Source: Blastocatellia bacterium
GTDB taxonomy: Bacteria > Acidobacteriota > Blastocatellia > HR10 > J050
NCBI GenBank assembly: GCA_026985075.1
Contig: JALSQX010000053.1
Coordinates: 258,262-322,261 of the forward strand
DNA length: 64,000 bases
Reading direction: 5' to 3'
Part shown: positions 7,878-15,933 of the stretch, piece after piece
Numbering within the stretch: position 1 is the stretch's first letter
Layout of the letters: each line of letters begins with the position of its first letter
The notes under the pieces: generated by a model
Told to the model about the DNA's origin: nothing
What the model saw: the letters and a program-made list of their open reading frames with translations, nothing else
Database searches by the model: none
Translations under genes and position numbers: made by a program

Positions 7878-10800
7878 ATGATTCAGGACAGAAGATGGTT
7901 CATCGTTTCACTGAAGGCGTTCATAGGGCTTGTCCTGAGTCTCGGGTTCGTTCTCCTCAGTGACGGCACGGCATGGGGACAAGCCTACACCTCATTGAAA
8001 GGAACAGTGACCGATCCTACGGGCGCCGTCGTGTCCGGGGCTACGGTCACGCTCACCAATGTCAATACGGGAGTCAGTCGATCGACGACGACCGACGCGA
8101 CTGGCACCTATCAGTTCACCCAGGTTCCACCGGGGACGTATTCCGTTCGCGTGGAAGCCCCGGGGTTCAAGACCACGGTGCGAGAGCAGGTGGAACTGCT
8201 CGTGGCCACGCCGACCACGCTGAACATCGAACTGGAGGTCGGCGAAGTCACGGAAATCATCACCATTGAAGCGCCAGAGGCTCCGACCATCAACACCGTC
8301 GATGCCACTATCGGGAATCCTTTCCGGGAAGAGGAGGTCAAGAGCCTGCCTTTCCTGGCGCGCAATCCGGTGAACATGCTCACGTTGCAACCGGGCGTGG
8401 TGTTCACCGGCGAATCGGACACCGATCTGCTGTTCATGGGGTCGGTCCAACAACTGGATGACCGCGAGGGCGTGGTCAACGGTGTGTTGGGCAATCAAAC
8501 GAACATCACCGTGGATGGAGTGGACGCCAATGATTGGCAGAATCAGGCGGCGTTCACCAGCGCCCTGCCGGTGACGCTCGATTCGTTGCAGGAATTCCGC
8601 GTGATCACCACCAATGCCAATGCCACCGAGGGGGTGGCCGCCGGAGCGCAGGTGGCGCTGGTCACCAAGAGTGGCTCGAACGAGTTCCACGGCAACCTGC
8701 GCTGGTATCACCGGAATGATGCCACGGCGGCCAATGCCTTCTTCAACAATCAAGCCGGCTTGCCGGTTCCCAAACTCATTCGCAATATCGCCGGTGGGTC
8801 GTTGGGTGGTCGCATCATCAGAGATCGCGTCTTCTTCTTCGGCGATTACGAGACGCGGCGCGATCGCAGCGAGGATCTGGTGTTGCGCATTGTGCCCACC
8901 GAGCCGCTCAAACGGGGCATTCTCACCTACGAGACGGTCACCGGCGAAATCGCCCAGCTCACGCCGGAACAGATTCGAGCGCTCGATCCCGCCGGCCTGG
9001 GCGTCAATCCGGCCATGCTCCAGTATATGAGCAACTTCCCTGTGGGAAATGATCCCTCACAGGGATTGGACGCCGGCTTGAACTTCATCGGCTTCCGGTT
9101 CAACGGTCCGATCAACACCGACAACAATATCTGGACGGCACGATTCGATTTCAATCTCACCAAGGATGGTCGTCACACGGCCTTCTGGCGGGGCACGCTC
9201 GGCGACATCAAGCGCGACCTGTTGCCGGCGCAGTTCCCCGGTTTGCCCACCGCGGCGGTGTTGTTGAACAACAGCAAGGGGTTTGTGGCCGGATACACGG
9301 CGCAGTTCAGTCCCACGCTCATCAACACCTTCCGCTGGGGATTCACCCGTCTGGGAATCGCACAGAGTGGTCGTGATGGCGCCGAATTCGCCGTGCGCAG
9401 TTTCTCCACGCACATCAACTACAATCGCGCGTTCGGGCGAAAGGTGCCCACGCACGAATTCAAGGATGATCTGACCTGGGTGCGCGGCGCGCACACCTTC
9501 CAGTTCGGCGCCACGGTGCGCATCATTCGCAACGATCGGTTCACCAAGGCCATTTCCTTCCCCGAATACTTCGTCAACAACGGGTTCTGCCTGGATCTCT
9601 GTCGCGATGCCGTCAGAGCGCTTCGCGCCGACGACGACCCGAACAATGATCCCGCCGATCCCACGGCCTTCACGCGCGCCTTCATGATGTTGACCGGATC
9701 GATCACCCAGGTGGATGCCAGCTTCTTCGTCGATCCCAAGACGCTCAGCTTCCTGCCCGCTGGAAGTCCGCAGGCGCGCGAATTCGCCTCGAACCACTTC
9801 GAGGGATACGCCCAGGACTCCTGGCGCATTCGACCGAACGTGACGCTGACGTTCGGCGTCCGCTACAGCTACTTCTCGCCCATCTGGGAGACGAGCGGCG
9901 CTCAGGTCCGTCCGACGTTCGATCTCCGCGAGTGGTGGAATCTCCGACAACAAGACATGCTGGCTGGCATTCCATCGGATGCTTCGCCGCTGCTCCGATT
10001 CGAGCTGGCTGGCAAGGAGAACGGCAAGCCCGCCTGGTGGAGACCGGACAAGAACAACGTCGCTCCGCGCATCGCCATCGCCTGGAGTCCGGGATTTGAT
10101 CGGGGCATTGGCAAGATCCTGTTCGGCGGTCCGGGTCGGAGCTCCATCCGCGCCGGATTCGGCGTGTTCTACTATCGGATGGGCGGCGCTATTGCCGTGG
10201 ATACGGACGTGAACGGGTCGCCAGGACTGGCCAACAGTCTGATCAACTCGGCGGGCACGTTCAGTCTGGCCACGGCGCCGCGCTTCTCGGGCACCTGTGG
10301 GCCGAACGGATGCTCGGGCTTGCCACCGCTGGATCAATTCTTGCCCATTCCCACGACGGCCAGCTTCCCGCACACGCCGGTGCCCAACTTCAGCAACGTG
10401 GGATTCATCGTGGACACCAACCTCGTTCATCCTTACTCGATGAACGTCAATTTCTCGATTCAGCGGGAACTGCCCGGGTCCATCACCGTGGATGTGGCTT
10501 ACGTGGGGACGTTCGGTCGGAAGCTCCTCACCAAGACCGATTTCTCCCAGTACTACGGATTCTTCACCGATCCCACTTCGGGCATGAACCTGTGGCAGGC
10601 CTACAATCAGATTGTCGATCTCATCGGGCCCGATCCGTTCAATCCGGCCATCGATCCCTTCGATCCGCAAGCGCTGGCGGCCATTCCGCCCATTCCGTTC
10701 TTCGAGAACCTGATGCCCAATCTGCCCAACTACATGGCTCAGGTGTTCGGGCTGGACTTCCTGGCCAATTTGACGCCCACGCAAGCCTTCTACACCACGG

Positions 10801-11756
10801 TGGCGTTGTTCGCGCCGTCCTGGTCCGATCCGTTGTTCTTCGCCATCGACACGCCGCCGCGCGATGTGGGCATCAGCCCGTGGAGCACGGCCATCGATCC
10901 CGAGCAGGATGGGGGCGTGCTCTTCCAACCGCAGTTCCAGGCGCTCCCCGGATGGATCAACTGGGGTTCATCGACGTTCCACAGCCTGCAGATCTCCATC
11001 CGACGCAATATTGGCAGCAGCCTGTTCGGCATCAACTACGTCCTGTCCAAATCGATTGACAATGGTTCGGTGCCCGAAAACGGCGATCTGTTCACCGGAC
11101 TGGGTTCGTTCAATGGTCAGATCCCCAATCCCTTCCTGCCCGGCGCGCATCGAGCCGTTTCCGACTTCGACATCCGCCACAACTTCAACGCGCACTGGGT
11201 GGTGGATCTGCCGTTTGGCCACGGCCACAGGCTGGGCGGACAGGTTCGTCGAGCGCTGGATTATCTCATCGGCGGATGGCAGATCGTCGGCGCCTGGCGG
11301 TGGCGTTCGGGATTCCCGCTGAGCCCGGGCAATGGATTCAACTTCCCCACCAACTTCTTCCTCACCGGTCCATCGACGGTGACCGGGAAGATCGCATCCA
11401 AAGTCACCCGGAACGATCCCAACGGCGTTCCCAATCTGTTCAGCAATCCCGACGCCGTCCGCTCGCGGCTCCAGTTCACCCGACCGGGCGAAGTGGGATC
11501 GCGAAACATCGTGCGCTCGGACGACTTCGTCACCGTCGATCTGGGCATCAACAAGAGCTTCCGCATGCCGTGGAACGAGAACCATCGGTTGCAGTTCCGC
11601 TGGACGGCATTCAACGTGTTCAACAATGTGAATTTCGACACCACCAACATCGACTTCGATATCGAATCGCAAGCGACGTTCGGACGCATCTTCTCGACGG
11701 CCGGCCCACGCGGTGGCGCTCGTGAGATGCAGTTTGTGTTGCGCTACGAGTTCTAG
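7878..11756 (+). CDS. Oar-type TonB-dependent outer-membrane receptor 1
   Basis: A 1292-residue protein. A signal peptide (residues 1-35, ending in AWGQ) is followed by a carboxypeptidase regulatory-like domain (LKGTVTDPTGAVVSGATVTL through GFKTTVREQ, to about residue 115), a TonB plug containing FLARNPVNMLTLQPGV, and a long beta-barrel ending in EMQFVLRYEF with the typical terminal Phe. Receptors of this type, expanded in Acidobacteriota, import oligomers across the outer membrane with TonB energy. No SusD-like partner lies nearby. The gene is apparently monocistronic: sigma-54 promoter upstream, strong hairpin after the stop. The substrate is unknown. Confidence 0.92.
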   Translation: MIQDRRWFIVSLKAFIGLVLSLGFVLLSDGTAWGQAYTSLKGTVTDPTGAVVSGATVTLTNVNTGVSRSTTTDATGTYQFTQVPPGTYSVRVEAPGFKTTVREQVELLVATPTTLNIELEVGEVTEIITIEAPEAPTINTVDATIGNPFREEEVKSLPFLARNPVNMLTLQPGVVFTGESDTDLLFMGSVQQLDDREGVVNGVLGNQTNITVDGVDANDWQNQAAFTSALPVTLDSLQEFRVITTNANATEGVAAGAQVALVTKSGSNEFHGNLRWYHRNDATAANAFFNNQAGLPVPKLIRNIAGGSLGGRIIRDRVFFFGDYETRRDRSEDLVLRIVPTEPLKRGILTYETVTGEIAQLTPEQIRALDPAGLGVNPAMLQYMSNFPVGNDPSQGLDAGLNFIGFRFNGPINTDNNIWTARFDFNLTKDGRHTAFWRGTLGDIKRDLLPAQFPGLPTAAVLLNNSKGFVAGYTAQFSPTLINTFRWGFTRLGIAQSGRDGAEFAVRSFSTHINYNRAFGRKVPTHEFKDDLTWVRGAHTFQFGATVRIIRNDRFTKAISFPEYFVNNGFCLDLCRDAVRALRADDDPNNDPADPTAFTRAFMMLTGSITQVDASFFVDPKTLSFLPAGSPQAREFASNHFEGYAQDSWRIRPNVTLTFGVRYSYFSPIWETSGAQVRPTFDLREWWNLRQQDMLAGIPSDASPLLRFELAGKENGKPAWWRPDKNNVAPRIAIAWSPGFDRGIGKILFGGPGRSSIRAGFGVFYYRMGGAIAVDTDVNGSPGLANSLINSAGTFSLATAPRFSGTCGPNGCSGLPPLDQFLPIPTTASFPHTPVPNFSNVGFIVDTNLVHPYSMNVNFSIQRELPGSITVDVAYVGTFGRKLLTKTDFSQYYGFFTDPTSGMNLWQAYNQIVDLIGPDPFNPAIDPFDPQALAAIPPIPFFENLMPNLPNYMAQVFGLDFLANLTPTQAFYTTVALFAPSWSDPLFFAIDTPPRDVGISPWSTAIDPEQDGGVLFQPQFQALPGWINWGSSTFHSLQISIRRNIGSSLFGINYVLSKSIDNGSVPENGDLFTGLGSFNGQIPNPFLPGAHRAVSDFDIRHNFNAHWVVDLPFGHGHRLGGQVRRALDYLIGGWQIVGAWRWRSGFPLSPGNGFNFPTNFFLTGPSTVTGKIASKVTRNDPNGVPNLFSNPDAVRSRLQFTRPGEVGSRNIVRSDDFVTVDLGINKSFRMPWNENHRLQFRWTAFNVFNNVNFDTTNIDFDIESQATFGRIFSTAGPRGGAREMQFVLRYEF

Positions 11757-11777
11757 GCCGGTTTCATCATCTGAGAC

Positions 11778-11820
11778 GACGCGCGTTCCCGAACGACGAG
11801 TTCGCTCGGGAGCGCGCGTC
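11778..11820 (+). terminator. Strong hairpin after the first Oar gene
   Basis: A 15-bp stem with one T-G wobble (11778-11792 with 11806-11820) encloses a 13-base loop, 21 bases after the stop codon. There is no T-run, so it could be a weak terminator or a 3' stability element. Confidence 0.55.
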
Positions 11821-11868
11821 GCTCACCGCCATTGGCCGCCTCCAGTGGCTCCCGCTGCCTCTTGCTCC

Positions 11869-11904
11869 ATCCAAATTTTTGGACACTTATCCGAAAAAAT
11901 GGAA
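11869..11904. promoter_or_regulatory. Paired upstream activator sites of the second Oar gene
   Basis: ATCCAAATTTTTGGAC (11869-11884) and ATCCGAAAAAATGGAA (11889-11904) match the sites before the first Oar gene. Together they suggest WTCCRAAAWWWTGGAM. The centres are again exactly 20 bp apart, and the downstream centre is about 87 bp before the -24 GG. Confidence 0.7.
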
Positions 11905-11982
11905 GCCTCCCCCTACCGATGAATGAGGACGTCGGGATTTAACTCCTTTGGCCTACGGTTGTTAAGCGTTTTTTGAATACTC

Positions 11983-11998
11983 TGGTACGGGATTTGCG
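11983..11998 (+). promoter_or_regulatory. Sigma-54 (-24/-12) promoter of the second Oar gene
   Basis: TGGTACGGGATTTGCG has the GG (11984-11985) and GC (11996-11997) ten bases apart and matches the sigma-54 consensus apart from the T in TGGTAC and the final G. The predicted start is near 12008 and the leader about 38 bases. Confidence 0.78.
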
Positions 11999-12045
11999 TG
12001 AGCCACACTTCACAACTCATCAACCCAATAGGAGGATCATAATAT

Positions 12046-15000
12046 ATGACTCAGCATCAGCGAGGCTGTTTTTTCTCTCGGCTCGTCCTCGGCGTCATGC
12101 TGCTCCTGATGAGCAGTGGTGTGGTCTGGGGACAAGCGCACACGTCGCTCTCGGGCGTGGTGACCGACCCAACGGGGAGCGTCGTGGTGGGAGCGACGGT
12201 CATTTTGACCGATGTACGAACGGGAGCGACGCGGACGGCGACCACCAATCAGGATGGCGCGTTCGAGTTCCCCCAACTCCGGCCAGGCATCTATCGCGTG
12301 CGCGTGGAGATGCAGGGATTCAAGAGCATCGTCCAGGATAACCTCCAACTCCTGGTCAATACGCCGACCAAACTCGATCTGCAGTTTGAGGAAGTCGGCG
12401 AGATCGTGGAAACAGTGGAAGTCACCGGAGAGGTCATCGTGAACACTTCGGACGCCTCGGTGGGCAACAGTTTCAGCGAAGTGCAGGTTCGCGAACTTCC
12501 TTTGCTGACCCGCAATGTCGTGCAATTGCTGAGCCTGCAGCCGGGCGTCAACCAATCGGGTCAGGTTCTGGGCGCCCGCGAAGACCAGAATAACGTCACC
12601 CTGGACGGCGTAGACGTCAATGATCAGCAGAATCCCGGAGCATTCGAGAGCGTGCTTCCCATTCCGCTCGACTCGGTGCAAGAGTTCCGGGTGACCACCG
12701 TGGGGGTGAACGCCGATCAAGGGCGCTCCAGCGGCGGACAGGTGGCCCTGGTCACCAAGAGCGGCACTAACGAGTTTCACGGGGCCGTCTATTGGTTTCA
12801 TCGGAACACGGTCACGGCGGCCAATCGCTGGTTCAACAATGCCAACGGAATCGAGCGCGAGGCCCTCATCCGCAATCAGTTCGGCGTGGCCGTCGGCGGC
12901 CCCATCGTGAAGGATCGCGCCTTCTTCTTCGTCAACTTCGAGGGACGCCGCGACGCCAGCGGCGCAGCGCAGACGCGCGCCGTCCCCACCGAAGCCATGA
13001 AGCGGGGGATTCTGACCTTCAGGACCAATGACGGAGCCATTCGCACGTTGACGCCGGAGGAGCTGGCCATGGTCGATCCGCTGGGCATTGGAGCGAGTCC
13101 GGCGATGTTGCAACTCTTCGGGCGGTATCCGGTGGGCAACGATCCCGATCTGGGTCTGGATCGCGGTTTGAATTTCACCGGCTTTCGCTTCAACGCGCCC
13201 TTCTCCATCGACCGCAAAGCCTATGTGGCGCGCTTCGACTTCAATCTCACCCGGGATGGTCGCCACAGCGTGTACTGGCGAGGGACGCTCGCCGACAACA
13301 ATGATGACAACAAACTGGCTCCCTTCCCCGGGCAGCCGGCGGAATCCAATGTGCTGAACAACAGCCGCGGCTTCTCCACCACCTACACGGCGGCGTTTCG
13401 GCCCACGCTGGTCAACACGTTCACCTGGGGCTTCACGCGCCAGGGGATCGAGAGCACGGGGCGCGGCGGCAACGTCCTGTTCGTGCGCAGTCTGGATCAA
13501 CCCGATTACTCGGGGGTGAGTCCGGCACGGCCATTCGGTCGCAAGGTGCCGGTCCACAACATCATCGACAACCTGACTTACATCCGCGGAAACCATACCA
13601 TTCAAACGGGCATCAATTTCCGGTTCATCCGGAATGACCGGTTCTCTTTCCAGGATTCGTTTGCGCGATTCATCATCAACAACGGCGCGTTGTTCGGATT
13701 GGGCAGCGAGATCGTGGACCGCATCAATGCCTTCATTCAGGAGAAGGAAGGAAATCCCGATCTGGCCATTGAAGGCACGTCCAATCAGACGCCGGTGATC
13801 CGCGCCAGCATGGCTCTGCTGGGGACGATCAGCGATGTGGATTTCACCGTGCAGTTCGATAAGAATGGGAATCCCTTGCCACTGGGGGCCTCGCAGGATC
13901 GCGAATTCGCCGCCAACGAGTACGAATTCTACGTCCAGGATTCCTGGCGCGTGCGGCCCAATCTCACCATCAACTGGGGAATCCGTTACGGGTACTTCGA
14001 GCCGCCTTACGAGACGACGGGATTTCAGGTTTCGCCCACTCGCGACCTGGATGACTTCTTCTTCGAGCGATACAGTAACGGACTGCAAGGCATTCCCAGC
14101 AACCGGAATACCATGCTCACCTACGATCTGAACGGGAAAGTGAACGGCAAGGATAGCTGGTACCGGCCCGACTGGAACGATCTGGCGCCGCGATTCTCGT
14201 TCGCCTGGAGTCCCAACTTCAAGAACGGCGTGCTGGCGCGACTCCTGGGCAGCGAGGGGAAATCCGTGTTTCGCGGTGGGTTCGCCATCGTCTATGATCG
14301 CCTCGCCGGTCAATTGATCGTTCAGTTCGACCGCATCGGATCGATTGGCGTGGCCACCGATGTGGGCTTCCCCGACACGTTCGATTTCGAGACGGCGCCG
14401 CGATTCAACGGGAGCTTCCCGGCGCTGCCGGAAGCGCCGCCCGGTGGCTTCCCCAACACGCCGCCGGTGAACTTCGCCGTGATCAACAGCACGCTGGGCA
14501 TCAATCAGAATCTGCGCTCGCCCTACTCGTACACGGTCAATTTCTCTTACGCTCGCGAAGTCGCCCGCGACATCACGGTGGAGATCGGCTATGCGGGACG
14601 CTTTGGCCGAAAACTGCCCGCGCAGCTGGATATCTCGTCGCCGCTCATTCATCTGGTCGATCCGGCGTCCGGTCAGACCTGGGTTGACGCTGCCGGCATC
14701 ATTCGCGACCTGTGGAACTCCGGCGTGCGGCAACCGGACATCGAGGCCAATCCCGGGATTGTGCCGACCATCCCCTATGCCGAGAACATGTTTCCCGATC
14801 TGAAAGATTTCTTCATTCCCGGATCGGCCTCGGCCAATCTCGCCTGGGTGATGCAGTTCATCCCCGAGAGCGAGGGCGACATCCTCCACTTCCTGGATCG
14901 CACCCTGTGCATCGCCAAGTTCGGGTGCCATACGTTCTTCGCCCTGCAGAACAGCAGCATGCCCACCTGGTTCAATGCCGGCTTCTCCACGTACCACTCC

Positions 15001-15744
15001 ATGCTGCTCACGGTGCGCAAGCGGTTCAGCCAGGGGCTTCAGTTCGATTTCAACTATACTTGGGCTCACTCGACGGATAATGAATCGACGGCGGTCACCA
15101 ACGTCGCTCAATTCGGCGGCGTCATCCTGGACGCCTTCAATACCAAGGCGTCGCGGGCGCCGTCGGATTTTGACATTCGGCAGCAGTTCAACGCCAACTT
15201 CCTCTGGGAACTCCCCATCGGACATAATCGCTCGTTCTTGAGCGACATTCCGTCCTGGGCTAATTATGTTCTCGGCGGTTGGCAACTCTCTGGCATCGTC
15301 CGTTACCAGACGGGCCTGCCGAGCGACGTGGGCACCGGATTCAACTTCGCCACCAACTACTTCCTGACCGGAAACGGCGTGCCCCTGGGTCCGGTCAAGA
15401 CGAAGGTGGGCATCAATAACGATGGGAATCCGGGCATCTTCCCCGACAAGGATGCGGCGCGACGCAACTTCCGCACTCAGCGGGCGGGCGAAACGGGGCC
15501 GCGCAATATCCTTCGGTTGGATGATTTCTTCAACGTCGATCTGGGTATCCTGAAGAACATCCCCATGCCCTGGGAAGGCCATCGATTGCAGTTCCGGTTC
15601 GAGATGTTCAACGCCTTCAACAACGTGAACTTCGACGGGAACAGCGTCAGTCTCCAACCCTTCGATGTGCCGGCCCGGTTCGGCGAATTCAGCGATACCT
15701 TCGATCCACGGGTCATTCAATTCGCGCTGCGGTACGAATTTTGA
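12046..15744 (+). CDS. Oar-type TonB-dependent outer-membrane receptor 2
   Basis: A 1232-residue paralogue of the preceding receptor with the same layout: signal peptide ending in VVWGQ, a carboxypeptidase-like domain (LSGVVTDPTGSVVVGATVIL), a plug with LLTRNVVQLLSLQPGV, and a barrel ending in IQFALRYEF. Long stretches align between the two proteins, such as RNDRF and WYRPDWND/WWRPDKNN, so they arose by tandem duplication. AGGAGGATC precedes the ATG by about ten bases. It has its own sigma-54 promoter, activator sites and 3' hairpin, so the two genes look coregulated but separately transcribed. The substrate is unknown. Confidence 0.92.
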   Translation: MTQHQRGCFFSRLVLGVMLLLMSSGVVWGQAHTSLSGVVTDPTGSVVVGATVILTDVRTGATRTATTNQDGAFEFPQLRPGIYRVRVEMQGFKSIVQDNLQLLVNTPTKLDLQFEEVGEIVETVEVTGEVIVNTSDASVGNSFSEVQVRELPLLTRNVVQLLSLQPGVNQSGQVLGAREDQNNVTLDGVDVNDQQNPGAFESVLPIPLDSVQEFRVTTVGVNADQGRSSGGQVALVTKSGTNEFHGAVYWFHRNTVTAANRWFNNANGIEREALIRNQFGVAVGGPIVKDRAFFFVNFEGRRDASGAAQTRAVPTEAMKRGILTFRTNDGAIRTLTPEELAMVDPLGIGASPAMLQLFGRYPVGNDPDLGLDRGLNFTGFRFNAPFSIDRKAYVARFDFNLTRDGRHSVYWRGTLADNNDDNKLAPFPGQPAESNVLNNSRGFSTTYTAAFRPTLVNTFTWGFTRQGIESTGRGGNVLFVRSLDQPDYSGVSPARPFGRKVPVHNIIDNLTYIRGNHTIQTGINFRFIRNDRFSFQDSFARFIINNGALFGLGSEIVDRINAFIQEKEGNPDLAIEGTSNQTPVIRASMALLGTISDVDFTVQFDKNGNPLPLGASQDREFAANEYEFYVQDSWRVRPNLTINWGIRYGYFEPPYETTGFQVSPTRDLDDFFFERYSNGLQGIPSNRNTMLTYDLNGKVNGKDSWYRPDWNDLAPRFSFAWSPNFKNGVLARLLGSEGKSVFRGGFAIVYDRLAGQLIVQFDRIGSIGVATDVGFPDTFDFETAPRFNGSFPALPEAPPGGFPNTPPVNFAVINSTLGINQNLRSPYSYTVNFSYAREVARDITVEIGYAGRFGRKLPAQLDISSPLIHLVDPASGQTWVDAAGIIRDLWNSGVRQPDIEANPGIVPTIPYAENMFPDLKDFFIPGSASANLAWVMQFIPESEGDILHFLDRTLCIAKFGCHTFFALQNSSMPTWFNAGFSTYHSMLLTVRKRFSQGLQFDFNYTWAHSTDNESTAVTNVAQFGGVILDAFNTKASRAPSDFDIRQQFNANFLWELPIGHNRSFLSDIPSWANYVLGGWQLSGIVRYQTGLPSDVGTGFNFATNYFLTGNGVPLGPVKTKVGINNDGNPGIFPDKDAARRNFRTQRAGETGPRNILRLDDFFNVDLGILKNIPMPWEGHRLQFRFEMFNAFNNVNFDGNSVSLQPFDVPARFGEFSDTFDPRVIQFALRYEF

Positions 15745-15765
15745 TCGTTCGAGCGCATGAACCGT

Positions 15766-15797
15766 TCGGCGCTCCCGGTTCCGGTCGGGAGCGCCGA
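15766..15797 (+). terminator. Hairpin terminator candidate after the second Oar gene
   Basis: A perfect 12-bp GC-rich stem (15766-15777 with 15786-15797) surrounds an 8-base loop, 21 bases past the stop codon, the same distance as in the first Oar gene. The following bases are only modestly T-rich. Confidence 0.6.
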
Positions 15798-15892
15798 CGC
15801 TCCTTTCCACAGCGTCCATCTCCCGCAACCCAATAACCCAGCGGCTCGCTCTCGACAGGAGGTTTCGGTTCTTCTCACTCGCCTCATTCCAT

Positions 15893-15921
15893 TTGACAGC
15901 CCAAACGATCAATGCTACAAG
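15893..15921 (+). promoter_or_regulatory. Sigma-70-type promoter of the HyuA-like gene, short leader
   Basis: TTGACA (15893-15898), a 17-base spacer and TACAAG (15916-15921) lie just before the ATG at 15934. The predicted leader is about six bases. Confidence 0.55.
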
Positions 15922-15933
15922 CTAGGGCCAACG

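Noticed and set aside
9057..10928. A 623-codon open frame antisense to the first Oar gene
   Set aside because: Same reason: shadow of the receptor frame with low-complexity composition.
12037..15912. A 1291-codon open frame antisense to the second Oar gene
   Set aside because: It is the mirror of codon bias in the real gene: the plus-strand frame has signal peptide, domains and barrel end, the antisense product has no family character and no ribosome binding site.
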